From the NCBI RefSeq assembly GCF_008373755.1, contig NZ_VUJV01000006.1:124001-188000 (forward strand): 64,000 nucleotides of DNA, given 5' to 3'. The notes under the pieces were generated by a model, which saw only the letters and a list, made by a program, of their open reading frames with translations, was not told where the DNA came from and searched no databases. The position numbers and the translations under genes are program-made. Below, in pieces: positions 34,387 to 43,264 of this stretch; positions within the stretch are counted from its first letter, which is position 1; each line of letters opens with the position of its first letter. This DNA comes from Nocardioides humilatus. GTDB taxonomy: Bacteria > Actinomycetota > Actinomycetes > Propionibacteriales > Nocardioidaceae.

Positions 34387-35714
34387 TGACGCCGCAGACG
34401 CGTTACGCCAGGTCCGGCGACGTCTCGGTCGCCTACCAGGTGGTCGGCGAGGGGCCGATCGACATCGTGATCGTGCCCGGGTTCGTCTCCCACGTGGAGC
34501 TGATCTGGGAGATCCCGACGGCCGTCCACATCCTCGAGCGGCTCTCGACCTTCGCCCGACTGATCCTCTTCGACAAGCGGGGGAGCGGACTCTCCGACCC
34601 CGTGGTCGGAGCGCCGACCCTCGAGGAGCGGATGGACGACGTACGCGCGGTCATGGAGGCCGCCGGCTCGGAGCGGGCCGCGATCATCGGCATCTCCGAG
34701 GGGGTGCCGATGTCCGTGCTGTTCGCGGCGTCCCACCCCGAGCTGGTCAGCGCGCTGGTCCTGTACGGCGGCATGGCTCGCTCGACCTGGGCTCCCGACT
34801 ATCCCTGGGCCACCCCTGTCGACGACCTGATGGAGTCGTCGCAGGAGATGGCGCCCTTCCTCTACGAAGGCGCGATCCTCGATGTGATGGCGCCGAGCCT
34901 CGCCGACATCCCGCTCGCTCGTCAGCTCTACGCGCGGCTCCAGCGCTACGCCGCGACGCCGGCGATGCTCGACCAGCTCTTCCGGATGTTCCTCGACATC
35001 GACGTGCGGGCGATCCTGCCGACCGTCGAGGTGCCGACCCTGGTCCTGCATCGGCGCGGCGACCGGGCGGTCAACTACCAGGCGTCGAAGTGGATGGCCG
35101 GCCAGATCCCCGGGGCGACCTACGTCGAGCTGGACGGCATCGACCACGCGATCTTCGCGGGCGACGGGGACGCGCTGATCGACGAGATCGAGGAGTTCCT
35201 GACCGGCAGCCGCCGCACGGTGGAGGTGGACCGGGTGCTGGCCACGGTGATGTTCACCGACATCGTCGACTCCACGAAGCGGGCATCGGCCATGGGCGAC
35301 CGGGCGTGGCGTGAGCTCCTCGATGCGCAGAACGAGGTGTTGCGCCGCGAGCTCGTCCGCTTCCGGGGCAACGAGGTGAAGACCCTCGGGGACGGCATGC
35401 TCGCGACCTTCGACGGTCCCGCCCGCGCGATCCGCTGTGCGTCGGCGATGACCGACGCCGTACGGGCTCTGGACATCGAGGTGCGGGTCGGCCTGCACAC
35501 CGGTGAGGTCGAGCTGGTCGGCGACGACGTCGCGGGCATCGCGGTCCACATCGCCGCACGGGTGGGCGCGCTGTCCGGCGCCGGTGAGGTGTTGGTCTCC
35601 GGCACGGTCAAGGACCTCGTCGCCGGCTCCGGCATCGGGTTCGCCGACCGAGGTGAGCACGTGCTCAAGGGCATCCCCGACCAGTGGCGGATCTATGCCG
35701 TCGATGGCCCGTGA
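34386..35714 (+). CDS. Alpha/beta-hydrolase fused to class III nucleotidyl cyclase
   Basis: Two-domain protein of 442 residues, of the LipJ/Rv1900c type. The N-terminal alpha/beta hydrolase (about 1-270) has an intact nucleophile elbow GISEG with Ser near 102, an Asp in VLHRRGDRAV and a His in GIDHAIFAG. The C-terminal cyclase (about 285-440) has metal Asp residues in MFTDIVDST and TLGDGMLATF and a substrate Lys in EVKTLGDG. The transition-state Asn of VN-x-AAR is His here (GIAVHIAARV), as in several atypical mycobacterial cyclases, so activity may be low or specialised. It is coupled to the membrane protein upstream. Confidence 0.88.
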   Translation: MTPQTRYARSGDVSVAYQVVGEGPIDIVIVPGFVSHVELIWEIPTAVHILERLSTFARLILFDKRGSGLSDPVVGAPTLEERMDDVRAVMEAAGSERAAIIGISEGVPMSVLFAASHPELVSALVLYGGMARSTWAPDYPWATPVDDLMESSQEMAPFLYEGAILDVMAPSLADIPLARQLYARLQRYAATPAMLDQLFRMFLDIDVRAILPTVEVPTLVLHRRGDRAVNYQASKWMAGQIPGATYVELDGIDHAIFAGDGDALIDEIEEFLTGSRRTVEVDRVLATVMFTDIVDSTKRASAMGDRAWRELLDAQNEVLRRELVRFRGNEVKTLGDGMLATFDGPARAIRCASAMTDAVRALDIEVRVGLHTGEVELVGDDVAGIAVHIAARVGALSGAGEVLVSGTVKDLVAGSGIGFADRGEHVLKGIPDQWRIYAVDGP

Positions 35715-35818
35715 CGGGCAGAATCGTCCGGCCGACGGATTGACCCCTTGAGTAAGGAGGTCTGCACTGGGAGGTATCCCGGGCCATCCGGGCCCGGCGA
35801 TCGGACCGAGGTCGCATC

Positions 35819-36808
35819 ATGGGGTTTTCGTTGGGTCGGCGTGCGCGCCGGGCAGGTGGATCAGGTAGCGGAACTTGGGCACGCCGGGGCGTGGCCGTCG
35901 GAGCGATCGCGCTAGGTGCGGGTTTGTTGGTCGGAGTCTCGGACGCCTCTTCGCCGAGCGTCGACGTCCACTTCACCCCGCTCGTGCCGTCGAAACAGGT
36001 GCTGAACAGCAGCGTCAACGCGAGCGCGACCAAGCTCGTGACCGTGTCGGGAGGAAGCACCACGGTGCCCACCAACGCGACGACGGTCCGGATGACGGTG
36101 ACCGTGACGGGCGCCGCGGGCGGCACACTCAGCTTCTACCCGTCGGGCAACCCGGCAGGTTCGAGCGGCCAGACGGTGTCCTGGGCTCCGAGCGGCACGA
36201 GCACTGCGACGATCACCACGGACATCGGGCAGAAGAACCAGGTCGCCTTCGTCAACAGCAGTGCAGCGAAGGCGAAGGTGAAGGCCACGATCAACGGCTA
36301 CTCGACCGAGGTCGAGGCCGACGACATCAGCGGGATCGGCGGCTCTGATGGTCAGGTGCTGACGAACGTCGGCGGTGATGACGCAGCCTGGGCGGAGCCG
36401 GCAATGCCCGCGGTCTTCTACTCCCAAGACCCGACCTACACCACGCTCGTCGGCACCAGCACCGTCGGCAGTCTGACCGTGCCCGCTGGGAACTACGCTG
36501 TCGAGGCCTCCCTCTCGGGCTACAACAACTCCTCGAACGGCTACTTCAACTGCTACCTGCGGACGCCGAGCGGGGGCTACTTCGGGCAAGATCGCTTCGC
36601 GAACGTCATGACGCCGATCAAGAACGCGACCATCACGTTGAACGGTCTCTTGGCGACTGGCGGTGGCGATATCGAGGTCGAGTGCGGTCTCGTCGCCGGA
36701 GCCGTTGATATCTACGAGATCACGATCATGGCCACAGCCGTGGGGGACGCGACGGGCCCGATCTCGACCCAGCCGTCGCCGCCGCCCAGGACTCACCAGG
36801 GTCGCTGA
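35819..36808 (+). CDS. Secreted Ser/Thr-rich hypothetical protein
   Basis: Exported protein of 329 residues. A membrane or signal segment lies at about 23-43 (RRGVAVGAIALGAGLLVGVS). The middle is Ser/Thr/Val-rich beta structure with no cysteine; the C-terminal part (about 195-310) contains GNYAVEASLSGYNNSSNGYFNCYLRTP, with two cysteines. The tail PSPPPRTHQGR is disordered. The start is ATG 35819, but no ribosome site is close; AAGGAGG lies 58 bases upstream. No family recognised; a surface or extracellular role is inferred from the signal and composition. Confidence 0.65.
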   Translation: MGFSLGRRARRAGGSGSGTWARRGVAVGAIALGAGLLVGVSDASSPSVDVHFTPLVPSKQVLNSSVNASATKLVTVSGGSTTVPTNATTVRMTVTVTGAAGGTLSFYPSGNPAGSSGQTVSWAPSGTSTATITTDIGQKNQVAFVNSSAAKAKVKATINGYSTEVEADDISGIGGSDGQVLTNVGGDDAAWAEPAMPAVFYSQDPTYTTLVGTSTVGSLTVPAGNYAVEASLSGYNNSSNGYFNCYLRTPSGGYFGQDRFANVMTPIKNATITLNGLLATGGGDIEVECGLVAGAVDIYEITIMATAVGDATGPISTQPSPPPRTHQGR

Positions 36809-36820
36809 CGGGGCGGCGCC

Positions 36821-37309
36821 TCAATCGGTGGCGGCGGTGAGCTCCAGGTAGTGCACCGCCGTCATCGGGCGGCTCACTCGCTCGAACGCGCGCTGCCACC
36901 ACGACCACTGCGAGCGGATCACCTTTGCGGCATGGGCGCGCTCGGCCTCGTCCTCCAGCACGCGCCCGGTCGCGGCGACCGGATCCCCGAGCGGTTTGCC
37001 GGTCGGGCCGCACGGCGCGATCAGTGCTCGCGGGTCGCGGCGCAGCCGCTTGGCCTTGTAGGCGTTGACCTCGGTCCAGACGTAGAGCCGCTCGCCCTCG
37101 CGCGCGAACCACACCGGCGCCGGTACGGCGCTGCCGTCGCGCTTGTAGGTGACGAGCAGCATGTGCCGGTGGCCGGCGAGGACGTCGAAGTCGCCGTCGC
37201 GGACCGGGCGGTCCACGACGTCGAAGGCCGACGCGTCCATCGACGCGTCCATCGGCTTCTTGGCTGTCGCCACCAGGGCTCGGGACAGGCGTGGGGGAAC
37301 AAGGCTCAT
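36821..37309 (-). CDS. PPOX-class (F420/FMN) oxidoreductase
   Basis: Split-barrel protein of 162 residues of the pyridoxamine-phosphate-oxidase-like class found in F420-using actinobacteria. Conserved: HRHMLLVTYKRDGSAVPAPVWFARE, RLYVWTEVNAYKAKRLRRDPRALIAPCG, and SQWSWWQRAFE. The substrate is unknown. The ATG at 37309 has GGAG 7 bases upstream; internal Met at DASMDASAF is an alternative, and MDAS is repeated in tandem there. It is divergent from a TetR-family gene, with a palindrome between them. Confidence 0.85.
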   Translation of the reverse strand: MSLVPPRLSRALVATAKKPMDASMDASAFDVVDRPVRDGDFDVLAGHRHMLLVTYKRDGSAVPAPVWFAREGERLYVWTEVNAYKAKRLRRDPRALIAPCGPTGKPLGDPVAATGRVLEDEAERAHAAKVIRSQWSWWQRAFERVSRPMTAVHYLELTAATD

Positions 37310-37327
37310 CGTTGACTCCGCTCATCG

Positions 37328-37345
37328 ATAGACCGATTGGTCTAT
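37328..37345. promoter_or_regulatory. TetR-type operator ATAGACC-n4-GGTCTAT
   Basis: Perfect 7-bp inverted repeat in the divergent region between the PPOX-class oxidoreductase and the TetR-family gene. Its TAGACC/GGTCTA half-sites recur in front of the other LmrA/YxaF-like TetR gene at 62833. The right arm overlaps an ATG at 37344, an argument against using that ATG as the start of the regulator. Confidence 0.65.
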
Positions 37346-37397
37346 GCTGCTGAGATCGACCGTACAAGAGATCGGTCGCTTCGGGGAGGTGACCTTC

Positions 37398-37961
37398 GTG
37401 ACAGCTGGTCCACGCGAGCGGCTGGTCATCGGCGCGATCGAGCTGGTGCGCCGCAACGGTGTGGCGGGCACGGGACTGGCTGAGCTGCTCACGCACAGCG
37501 GCACCGCCCGCGGGTCGATCTACCAGCACTTCCCGGGCGGGAAGGACGAGCTCGTCGAGGCCTCGGTGCGGCTCGCCGGAGACGTGATGACCTTCCGTGC
37601 CGACGCTCAGCCTCGGACGCCGGACGAGATCGTCGCCCTCGTGGTGGCGTCGTCGAGGAGCGCTCTTGTCGAGAGCGACTTCGGGCTCGGTTGTCCTGTC
37701 GTGGCCGCCGCCACCGCGGGTCCCGAGCACGCGGCGGTCGTCGCCGCGGCCGGGGAGGTCTTCGCCGCCTGGACGGCCGCACTGGCCGATGCGCTCGTGT
37801 CCTCGGGCATGCCGCGCGGTGCCGCGCCGTCCTTCGCGGGTCTCGTCATCAGCGCCGTCGAGGGCGCCCTCGTCCAGGCCCGCGCGAGGCGGTCGACGCA
37901 GCCGTTCGACGACGTCGAGGCGCAGCTCGTCACGCTCGCGAGGGCCCACGTCACGATGTGA
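37398..37961 (+). CDS. TetR/AcrR-family regulator, LmrA/YxaF-like
   Basis: Transcription repressor of 187 residues. The N-terminal helix-turn-helix has RRNGVAGTGLAELLTHSGTARGSIYQHFPGGKDELVEASVRL. The ligand domain holds FGLGCPVVAAATAG and the C-terminal SAVEGALVQARARRSTQPFDDV, both typical of the LmrA/YxaF/QacR-like branch. GTG 37398, with GGGAGG 9 bases upstream, is preferred over an ATG at 37344 that lies within the operator. Probably represses itself and the divergent PPOX gene; the inducer is unknown. Confidence 0.87.
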   Translation: MTAGPRERLVIGAIELVRRNGVAGTGLAELLTHSGTARGSIYQHFPGGKDELVEASVRLAGDVMTFRADAQPRTPDEIVALVVASSRSALVESDFGLGCPVVAAATAGPEHAAVVAAAGEVFAAWTAALADALVSSGMPRGAAPSFAGLVISAVEGALVQARARRSTQPFDDVEAQLVTLARAHVTM

Positions 37962-38021
37962 CTCCGGAAGTCACGCCTCCTGGTTGAGAGCCACTCCAAC
38001 CCACTCCCCAAGGAGGCAGTG

Positions 38022-38399
38022 ATGCCCAGTGCCAACAAGATGACCACGCCCGTGAGCGTGGACCTGCCCGTCCTCCAGGGTCGCTACGCCGACCTCGACG
38101 GCTACACCGTCGGTTTCGAGTCCTATCCGGAGGACGTCGACCCCGGTCCACTCTTCGCCGGCCTCCCCGACGACCGCTGCCAGTGCGCCCACTGGGGCGT
38201 CGTGCAGAGCGGCCAGATCACCTTCCGCTGGGCCGACCACGAGGAGACCTACGGTGCCGGCGACGCCTACTACGCCGGCCCGGGTCACCTGCCGCTGATC
38301 GCGGCCGGCACGAGCCTCGTGGAGTTCAGCCCCACCGAGGGTCTCGAGGCGACGATGGCCGTCGTCGAGGGCAACCTCGCTGCCGCCGGGGCCGTGTGA
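38022..38399 (+). CDS. Cupin-like small protein
   Basis: Protein of 125 residues with a compact beta-barrel pattern. The stretch CQCAHWGVVQSGQITFRWADHEETYGAGDAYYAGPGHLP has the G-x(5)-H-x(3,4)-E/GxxxxxxxGH spacing of a cupin domain, with several metal-ligand-type residues. The reaction is unknown. A strong AAGGAGG at 38010-38016 selects the ATG at 38022. Its TGA overlaps the next ATG by one base, so the two genes are coupled. Confidence 0.72.
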   Translation: MPSANKMTTPVSVDLPVLQGRYADLDGYTVGFESYPEDVDPGPLFAGLPDDRCQCAHWGVVQSGQITFRWADHEETYGAGDAYYAGPGHLPLIAAGTSLVEFSPTEGLEATMAVVEGNLAAAGAV

Positions 38400-38821
38400 T
38401 GACCGCCGTCGCCACCGAGGCCGACGCCCGGGTCCAGGAGAGCGTCCGACGCTTCGTCGCCTACTGCGAGACGGGAGCCACCGAAGGACTGTTCGCGCCG
38501 GACGTGTTCGCCGACATCACCCTCCCGCACTGGCGGATCCACGTGCAGGGCGCCGAGGCGCTGATCTCGGCCAAGAACGGGATGCACCCGCCGGGCGGCC
38601 GCACCCGGGTCGAGAAGGTCCTCGCCGGCCCGACGGGATACACCCTCAAGGTCGAGGAGCGCTGGGAGGACGGCGGGCAGCAGTGGTACTGCCGCGAGGC
38701 GTTCCTCGTCGACCTCGACGACGAGGGCCGCGTCACCGAGCTCAGCGTCTACTGCACCGGCGACTGGGACGAGGCGCTCGTGGCGCGCCACGGCGAGGCA
38801 GTGTCGCTGCTCCGCCCGTGA
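38399..38821 (+). CDS. SnoaL-like / NTF2-fold protein
   Basis: Protein of 140 residues with the alpha-plus-beta cone pattern of SnoaL-like and nuclear-transport-factor-2 folds: helical start VQESVRRFVAYCETGATEGLFAPDVFADITLPHWR, a middle GAEALISAKNGMHPPG, and VEERWEDGGQQWYCREAFLVDLDDEGRVTELSVYCTGDWD. Such proteins are polyketide cyclases, isomerases or simple ligand binders; no catalytic residue set is identified. Coupled to the upstream cupin-like gene by TGATG. Confidence 0.72.
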   Translation: MTAVATEADARVQESVRRFVAYCETGATEGLFAPDVFADITLPHWRIHVQGAEALISAKNGMHPPGGRTRVEKVLAGPTGYTLKVEERWEDGGQQWYCREAFLVDLDDEGRVTELSVYCTGDWDEALVARHGEAVSLLRP

Positions 38822-38828
38822 TGCCACG

Positions 38829-40523
38829 ATGACGGTCATGGACACCGGCGAGGTCGGCCCGCGCACCCGTGCGGCGCTCGACCTCGCCGGTACCTACGTC
38901 TTCGGCACCGAGCCTGGCCACATCCCCGCCGTGCTCTTCGAGGCCTACGAAGCCAGCGAGTCCGATCGTGACCGCGCTCTCCTGGGTGCCGCTCTCGCGC
39001 GCCTGTGGGCCTATGCAGGTCAGCGCAACCGGGCGGCTCCCTTCGCCGTTGCGGCCGTCAAGCACGCCGAGGCCTCCGGTGATCCGATCGTCCTCGCCGA
39101 TGCCCTCGACGCCGCGCTCGCGACCCACTGGGGGCCGGACGAGCTGGAGGTCCGGGTCGACCTCGCCCACAAGCTCGCCGACGCGGCCGCCCACCTCAGC
39201 GACGTCGACGCGCGCACGACGGCCCACCTGTGGCTGCTCACCGTGGCAGCCGAGACCCTCGACGTCTCCGAGCTGAATCGGCAGCTGCGAGCGCTCGAGC
39301 GGCTGGGGGAGGAGTCACGCCGGTCCCTGTTCTTCGCGGCGACTCGCCGCCTGATGCTCGACCTGATGCGCGGGCGCACCGACACGATCGAACCCCTGGT
39401 GTCGATGGCGGCAGGTACCGCCGACGAGCTGCCCGACGGGGAGCTCGCGTTGAGTGCGGCGATCGGCTACTCCGCCGTTCAGTCCGGTGACCGCAGCGAC
39501 CCGGTGCTGGCTCGAGCGCGGGCCGGCGAGGAGATCGCCGAGCAGGAGGGCATCCGGGAGATCTTCGCCGAGATCGCCTGGATCTATCTCGGCCTCGGCT
39601 TGCCCGACGAGGCGCGCCGTCTGACCGCCCATTTCGACGCGAGGGTGCTGGCCCAGCTGCCTCGCGACCACAACTACCTGTTGGTGCTCCAGCTGCTGCT
39701 CGACGTGGCGCTGCGCACCGACCTCCTCGAGCTCGTCGAGACGGTCACGCCGCTGCTGATGCCCTACGCCGGTCGTGCGGTGATCAACTCCGGCGCGTTG
39801 GTCTTCCACGGGGTCACCGACGACACCCTCGCCCGCGCGTGTGAGCGGCTCGGGGATCACGAGCGGGGTGCGGCGCTGAGGGAGAAGGCGCTCGCGACCT
39901 ACCGCCGGATCGGTGCGACCTGGTGGCGCGAGCGGCTGGAGGCGACCGGCGGAGCCGCGGCACCCGACGCCGTCCGGTCCACGACGATGACCCTGCGTCC
40001 GGGTCCCGCCGGGGTCTGGTTGGTCGGCCGGGGTGACCAGGAGACCGCAATTCCGGCTCGCCGCGGGCTCGAGCACCTCCACGCCCTCGTGTCGCGACCC
40101 GGTGTCGAGCTGGAGGCGCTGCGCCTGGCCGGCGGCGCCGAGACCGTCGACCAGGGCGGACTCGGTGAGGTCGTCGACGCACAGGCCCTGGCGTCGTACC
40201 GTCGCCGGCTCCAGGAGATCGACAGCGAACTCGACGAAGCCGACACCTGGGGCGACGCGTCCCGTGGCGAGGAGCTGACGGCCGAGCGCGAGGCGTTGCT
40301 CGCCGAGGTGTCTGCCGCGACCGGTCTCGGTGGCCGCGCACGGGTGACCGGCAGCGGCGCGGAACGGGCGCGGGTCACGGTGCGCAAGGCGATCGCCACG
40401 GCGCTCGATGCGATCCACGCCGCCGACCCGGTCGTGGCCCGGCACCTGACGACCTACGTCCGCACCGGACTCAGGTGCTGCTACGAGCCCGACCCGGAGA
40501 GTGCCGTCGACTGGCGGTTATGA
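38829..40523 (+). CDS. TPR-rich protein with a LuxR/adenylate-cyclase-associated C-terminal domain
   Basis: Protein of 564 residues. Residues 1-370 are helical TPR-like repeats resembling the C-terminal half of large mycobacterial LuxR or cyclase-linked ATPase regulators. The segment from about 390 (WLVGRGDQETAIPARRGLEHLHALVSRPG) to about 555 ends with a coiled stretch SYRRRLQEIDSELDEAD and VRKAIATALDAIHAADPVVARHLTTYVRTGLRCCYEPD, a conserved small domain of such proteins. No helix-turn-helix or NTPase is present. The function is unknown; a sensory or scaffolding role is inferred. It overlaps the converging gene by 6 bases. Confidence 0.7.
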   Translation: MTVMDTGEVGPRTRAALDLAGTYVFGTEPGHIPAVLFEAYEASESDRDRALLGAALARLWAYAGQRNRAAPFAVAAVKHAEASGDPIVLADALDAALATHWGPDELEVRVDLAHKLADAAAHLSDVDARTTAHLWLLTVAAETLDVSELNRQLRALERLGEESRRSLFFAATRRLMLDLMRGRTDTIEPLVSMAAGTADELPDGELALSAAIGYSAVQSGDRSDPVLARARAGEEIAEQEGIREIFAEIAWIYLGLGLPDEARRLTAHFDARVLAQLPRDHNYLLVLQLLLDVALRTDLLELVETVTPLLMPYAGRAVINSGALVFHGVTDDTLARACERLGDHERGAALREKALATYRRIGATWWRERLEATGGAAAPDAVRSTTMTLRPGPAGVWLVGRGDQETAIPARRGLEHLHALVSRPGVELEALRLAGGAETVDQGGLGEVVDAQALASYRRRLQEIDSELDEADTWGDASRGEELTAEREALLAEVSAATGLGGRARVTGSGAERARVTVRKAIATALDAIHAADPVVARHLTTYVRTGLRCCYEPDPESAVDWRL

Positions 40524-42074
40524 CCCGCTCTCGAGTCGCTGGAGGATCTCGCCGGCGAACTCCTGGGTCTTCGCGTTCGGGTCGGTGGCACGCAGATCGG
40601 CGACCGCCGCCGCGGACTCGACGGGCCACAGGCTGGTCGGCCACTCCTTCAGTGCATGGAGAGCCATGTTGCGGTTGCGCGTGACCGGGCTCCGGAGGCC
40701 GGTCATGACCAGGTCCTGGCCGACGCCTGGGTGGTCGCGGAGCGCCTGCAGCGTCCAGTCCAGCGCGCCGTGTGCTCGCCAGGGCTGGCCGAGGCCGAGC
40801 TCGTCGGCGGGGCCCGACGCAATCTCCTCGAGCGGGAGCAGATCGACAGCCAACTGAGCCAGTTCGGCGGCGCGGTCCGAGTCAGCCTGCTGCCACGCGC
40901 GGAACCACGACGACCCGAGTGGATCCGTCATGATCCGGCGCTTGTGGATCTCGTAGGTGTCGATGCCCCTGCGGCGTGCAGCCTCGTCGGCACGATGGAA
41001 CTCACCAGAATCTGTGGAGAGCAACCCGACCGTGATCAGGTCGTCCCAGCGCGGGTCGGCCAGGATCGCATCGCACCACGCCTCGAACGCGGATCGGCGC
41101 GTCGCGGTCCAGCCCATCGCCGTCAGGTCGTCCCAGTCGTCCTGGTCCTCGAGGAAACCGTGAAGGGCCGTGACGGTCTGGAAGTCACCGATCGTCTCCG
41201 CGCGCGTGCGCATCAGCGACAGGTAGGCCTCGACCGCCTCGGCTCCCTGCTCGTAGTCGTGGAGGTCACGCGCTGGGCCGCCCATCACCAGGGCGCCGAG
41301 GATCTCGCCAGCGGCGGTCAGAAGCGATCGATCGGGTTCGACCGTCTGCAGCGCCGCGACAAGTCCCCCCGTCGTCGCAGCGATGTAGGCGAGGTACTCG
41401 TACATGATCGAGTTGCGGTAGCCCTCGCGAAGGATCCATCCGCGGATCGCTGGATCCTCGGTCGCGCTGAGCGCCTCGACACACTGGATCCGACCCCAGC
41501 CGTCGACGATCGCGGCGAGTGCCCACAACTCTGAGTCGGGGTCGACGAGACCGTTCTTCAGCGCGACGGCGGCGTAGAGCGTGAATTCATCGTGGGCACC
41601 GAGGACCCGCACCACGTCGACGTCGCGTTCGAGGCCCGAGACACCGAGCAGGGCGATGCCCACCTTGACAGCACCGCGATCGGTTGCGGTGGTGGCGAGC
41701 CAGCGGCCCACGTCGTGGAGCTGGTGGCGCTGGGGCTTCGCGGCGACGACGCGCTCGATCGTCGGGTCGAGTACCGCGAGCACGTCGGCATCGTCGATGG
41801 CCCGGTACAGCCGTCGCAGCCGCGCCTTGGTCGGTCGGCCGCAGGCCTTGACCACGAGCTCGGCGATCGAGCCTGCCTGGCGCGTCGCCTGACCGGCGCC
41901 GGCGTGGTGGCCCATGACGCCGTCCATGGCGCCCGGCGCCCAGGAGATGGCTCCCGGTGTGGGTCGCTCGTCGGGTAGCGAGAGCCCGTCGGGAAGTCGT
42001 CCGACCTCGTCGGACTGGCTGCGGAGGAATGCGTAGATCGACACCCCGTCCGGAGTCCAGGTCGGCTCAGTCAC
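40518..42074 (-). CDS. Large helical hypothetical protein, HEAT-like
   Basis: Protein of 518 residues, mostly alpha-helical with repeated hydrophobic spacing such as EDPAIRGWILREGYRNSIMYEYLAY and LRSPVTRNRNMALHALKEWPTSLWP, consistent with HEAT-like repeats. No signal peptide, membrane helix or catalytic motif is seen. The N-terminal part has GHHAGAGQATRQAGSI. The GTG start at 42074 overlaps the stop of the MFS gene in GTGA, so it is part of the operon FAD oxidase, MFS transporter, this protein. I do not recognise the family with confidence; relatives have been annotated as limonene hydroxylase without good support. Confidence 0.55.
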   Translation of the reverse strand: MTEPTWTPDGVSIYAFLRSQSDEVGRLPDGLSLPDERPTPGAISWAPGAMDGVMGHHAGAGQATRQAGSIAELVVKACGRPTKARLRRLYRAIDDADVLAVLDPTIERVVAAKPQRHQLHDVGRWLATTATDRGAVKVGIALLGVSGLERDVDVVRVLGAHDEFTLYAAVALKNGLVDPDSELWALAAIVDGWGRIQCVEALSATEDPAIRGWILREGYRNSIMYEYLAYIAATTGGLVAALQTVEPDRSLLTAAGEILGALVMGGPARDLHDYEQGAEAVEAYLSLMRTRAETIGDFQTVTALHGFLEDQDDWDDLTAMGWTATRRSAFEAWCDAILADPRWDDLITVGLLSTDSGEFHRADEAARRRGIDTYEIHKRRIMTDPLGSSWFRAWQQADSDRAAELAQLAVDLLPLEEIASGPADELGLGQPWRAHGALDWTLQALRDHPGVGQDLVMTGLRSPVTRNRNMALHALKEWPTSLWPVESAAAVADLRATDPNAKTQEFAGEILQRLESGS

Positions 42075-43264
42075 GGCCGAACGATCTCACGGCCTGCCCC
42101 ACTCGGCCTCGCTACCTGCGAGGAGAACCGCGCCGCCATCAAGGGCAGGAGCGGTACGACAGCGAGGGGCACCAGGAACATCCACCTGTTGCCGGCGACC
42201 TCGGCCACCAGCGCGATGGTGAACGCGGCCAACAGATAACCGGCGTAGTTGGCGAGGTTGACCCGGGCGATGGCTGTGGCGCCACCCTCGACGTCGTGGT
42301 GGGCAGCCGCGACGTAGGAGAGCGGCGGCACCAGCGCGAGCCCACCGCCGAGCAGGCCGAAGCCGACGTAGACGACGGCGAGGTTCGGTGCCCACACGAT
42401 CAGGGCGGCAGCGCAGGTGCTGGCGATCCCGCAGACGCGGATGACGCGGACCGCGCCGTGGTGCGCGACGAGGCGGTCGCCGACCAACCGCACCAGCAGC
42501 AGGACGAGCTGGTAGGCGGCATAGGCGATCGGCGCGGCGCTCGCGGCGACGTCGAGTCCGTCGGTGAGGTAGATCCCGCTCCACACCGACGTGGCCGAGT
42601 CGGCGAGCCACATCGCTGTCGTCGGTACGGCGAGCAGCACGATCGGCAGCCACGGCACGTGGTGCGCGGGGCGATCGGCAGTGGTGACGGCTGGCTCGTC
42701 GATCGGGGCGTGCTGGAGCAGCGCACCGAGCAGCGCGACGTTGACCGCGAGGCCGATGAGCGAGACCAGCGCCATCGACAGGAACAGCCCGAGGTCGAGC
42801 TCGAGAGTGACCGATGCGAGGACTGCGCCGAGGACGGCGGCCCCGCTCCACATGGCGTGGAAGCCGGTCATGATCGGCCGTCCGTAGGCGTCCTGCACGG
42901 CGACGCCCTGCATGTTCATCGCCGCGTCGACCGCGCCGAGGAAGACGCCGTAGACGCAGGTCGCGAGCACGAGCGTCGCGACGTCGGGCATCAGCGAGGG
43001 CAGGACGACCGTCACTGACGCGAGTGCCGACGCGTGACGGAGCGCTGCCGCGCTGCCGCGCCTTCCGGCGTAGAGGCCGGCGAGCAGCGAGCCCAGGCCC
43101 GATGCCACGGCCACCGCCGCGAGGAGCAGCAGGATGTGCGCGTCCTCGAGTCCGAAGTCGTCCTTGACCTCGGGCAGCCGCGTCGCGAGCGAGGCGAACG
43201 TGAACCCCTGGATCGAGAAGGCCCCGAGGGCGGCACGGCGCGCCGCGCGCGGGGGAGTGCTCAT
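42071..43264 (-). CDS. MFS transporter
   Basis: Membrane transporter of 397 residues with twelve predicted helices. FASLATRLPEVKDDFGLEDAHILLLLAA at the start and LYAGRRGSAAALRHASAL between helices 2 and 3 are MFS features (the usual GxLaDrxGrr motif is modified). Resembles drug/sugar-type MFS exporters of the small actinobacterial class; the substrate is unknown. Its stop overlaps the downstream gene start and its start overlaps the FAD oxidase stop in ATGA, so three genes form one coupled operon. Confidence 0.85.
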   Translation of the reverse strand: MSTPPRAARRAALGAFSIQGFTFASLATRLPEVKDDFGLEDAHILLLLAAVAVASGLGSLLAGLYAGRRGSAAALRHASALASVTVVLPSLMPDVATLVLATCVYGVFLGAVDAAMNMQGVAVQDAYGRPIMTGFHAMWSGAAVLGAVLASVTLELDLGLFLSMALVSLIGLAVNVALLGALLQHAPIDEPAVTTADRPAHHVPWLPIVLLAVPTTAMWLADSATSVWSGIYLTDGLDVAASAAPIAYAAYQLVLLLVRLVGDRLVAHHGAVRVIRVCGIASTCAAALIVWAPNLAVVYVGFGLLGGGLALVPPLSYVAAAHHDVEGGATAIARVNLANYAGYLLAAFTIALVAEVAGNRWMFLVPLAVVPLLPLMAARFSSQVARPSGAGREIVRP

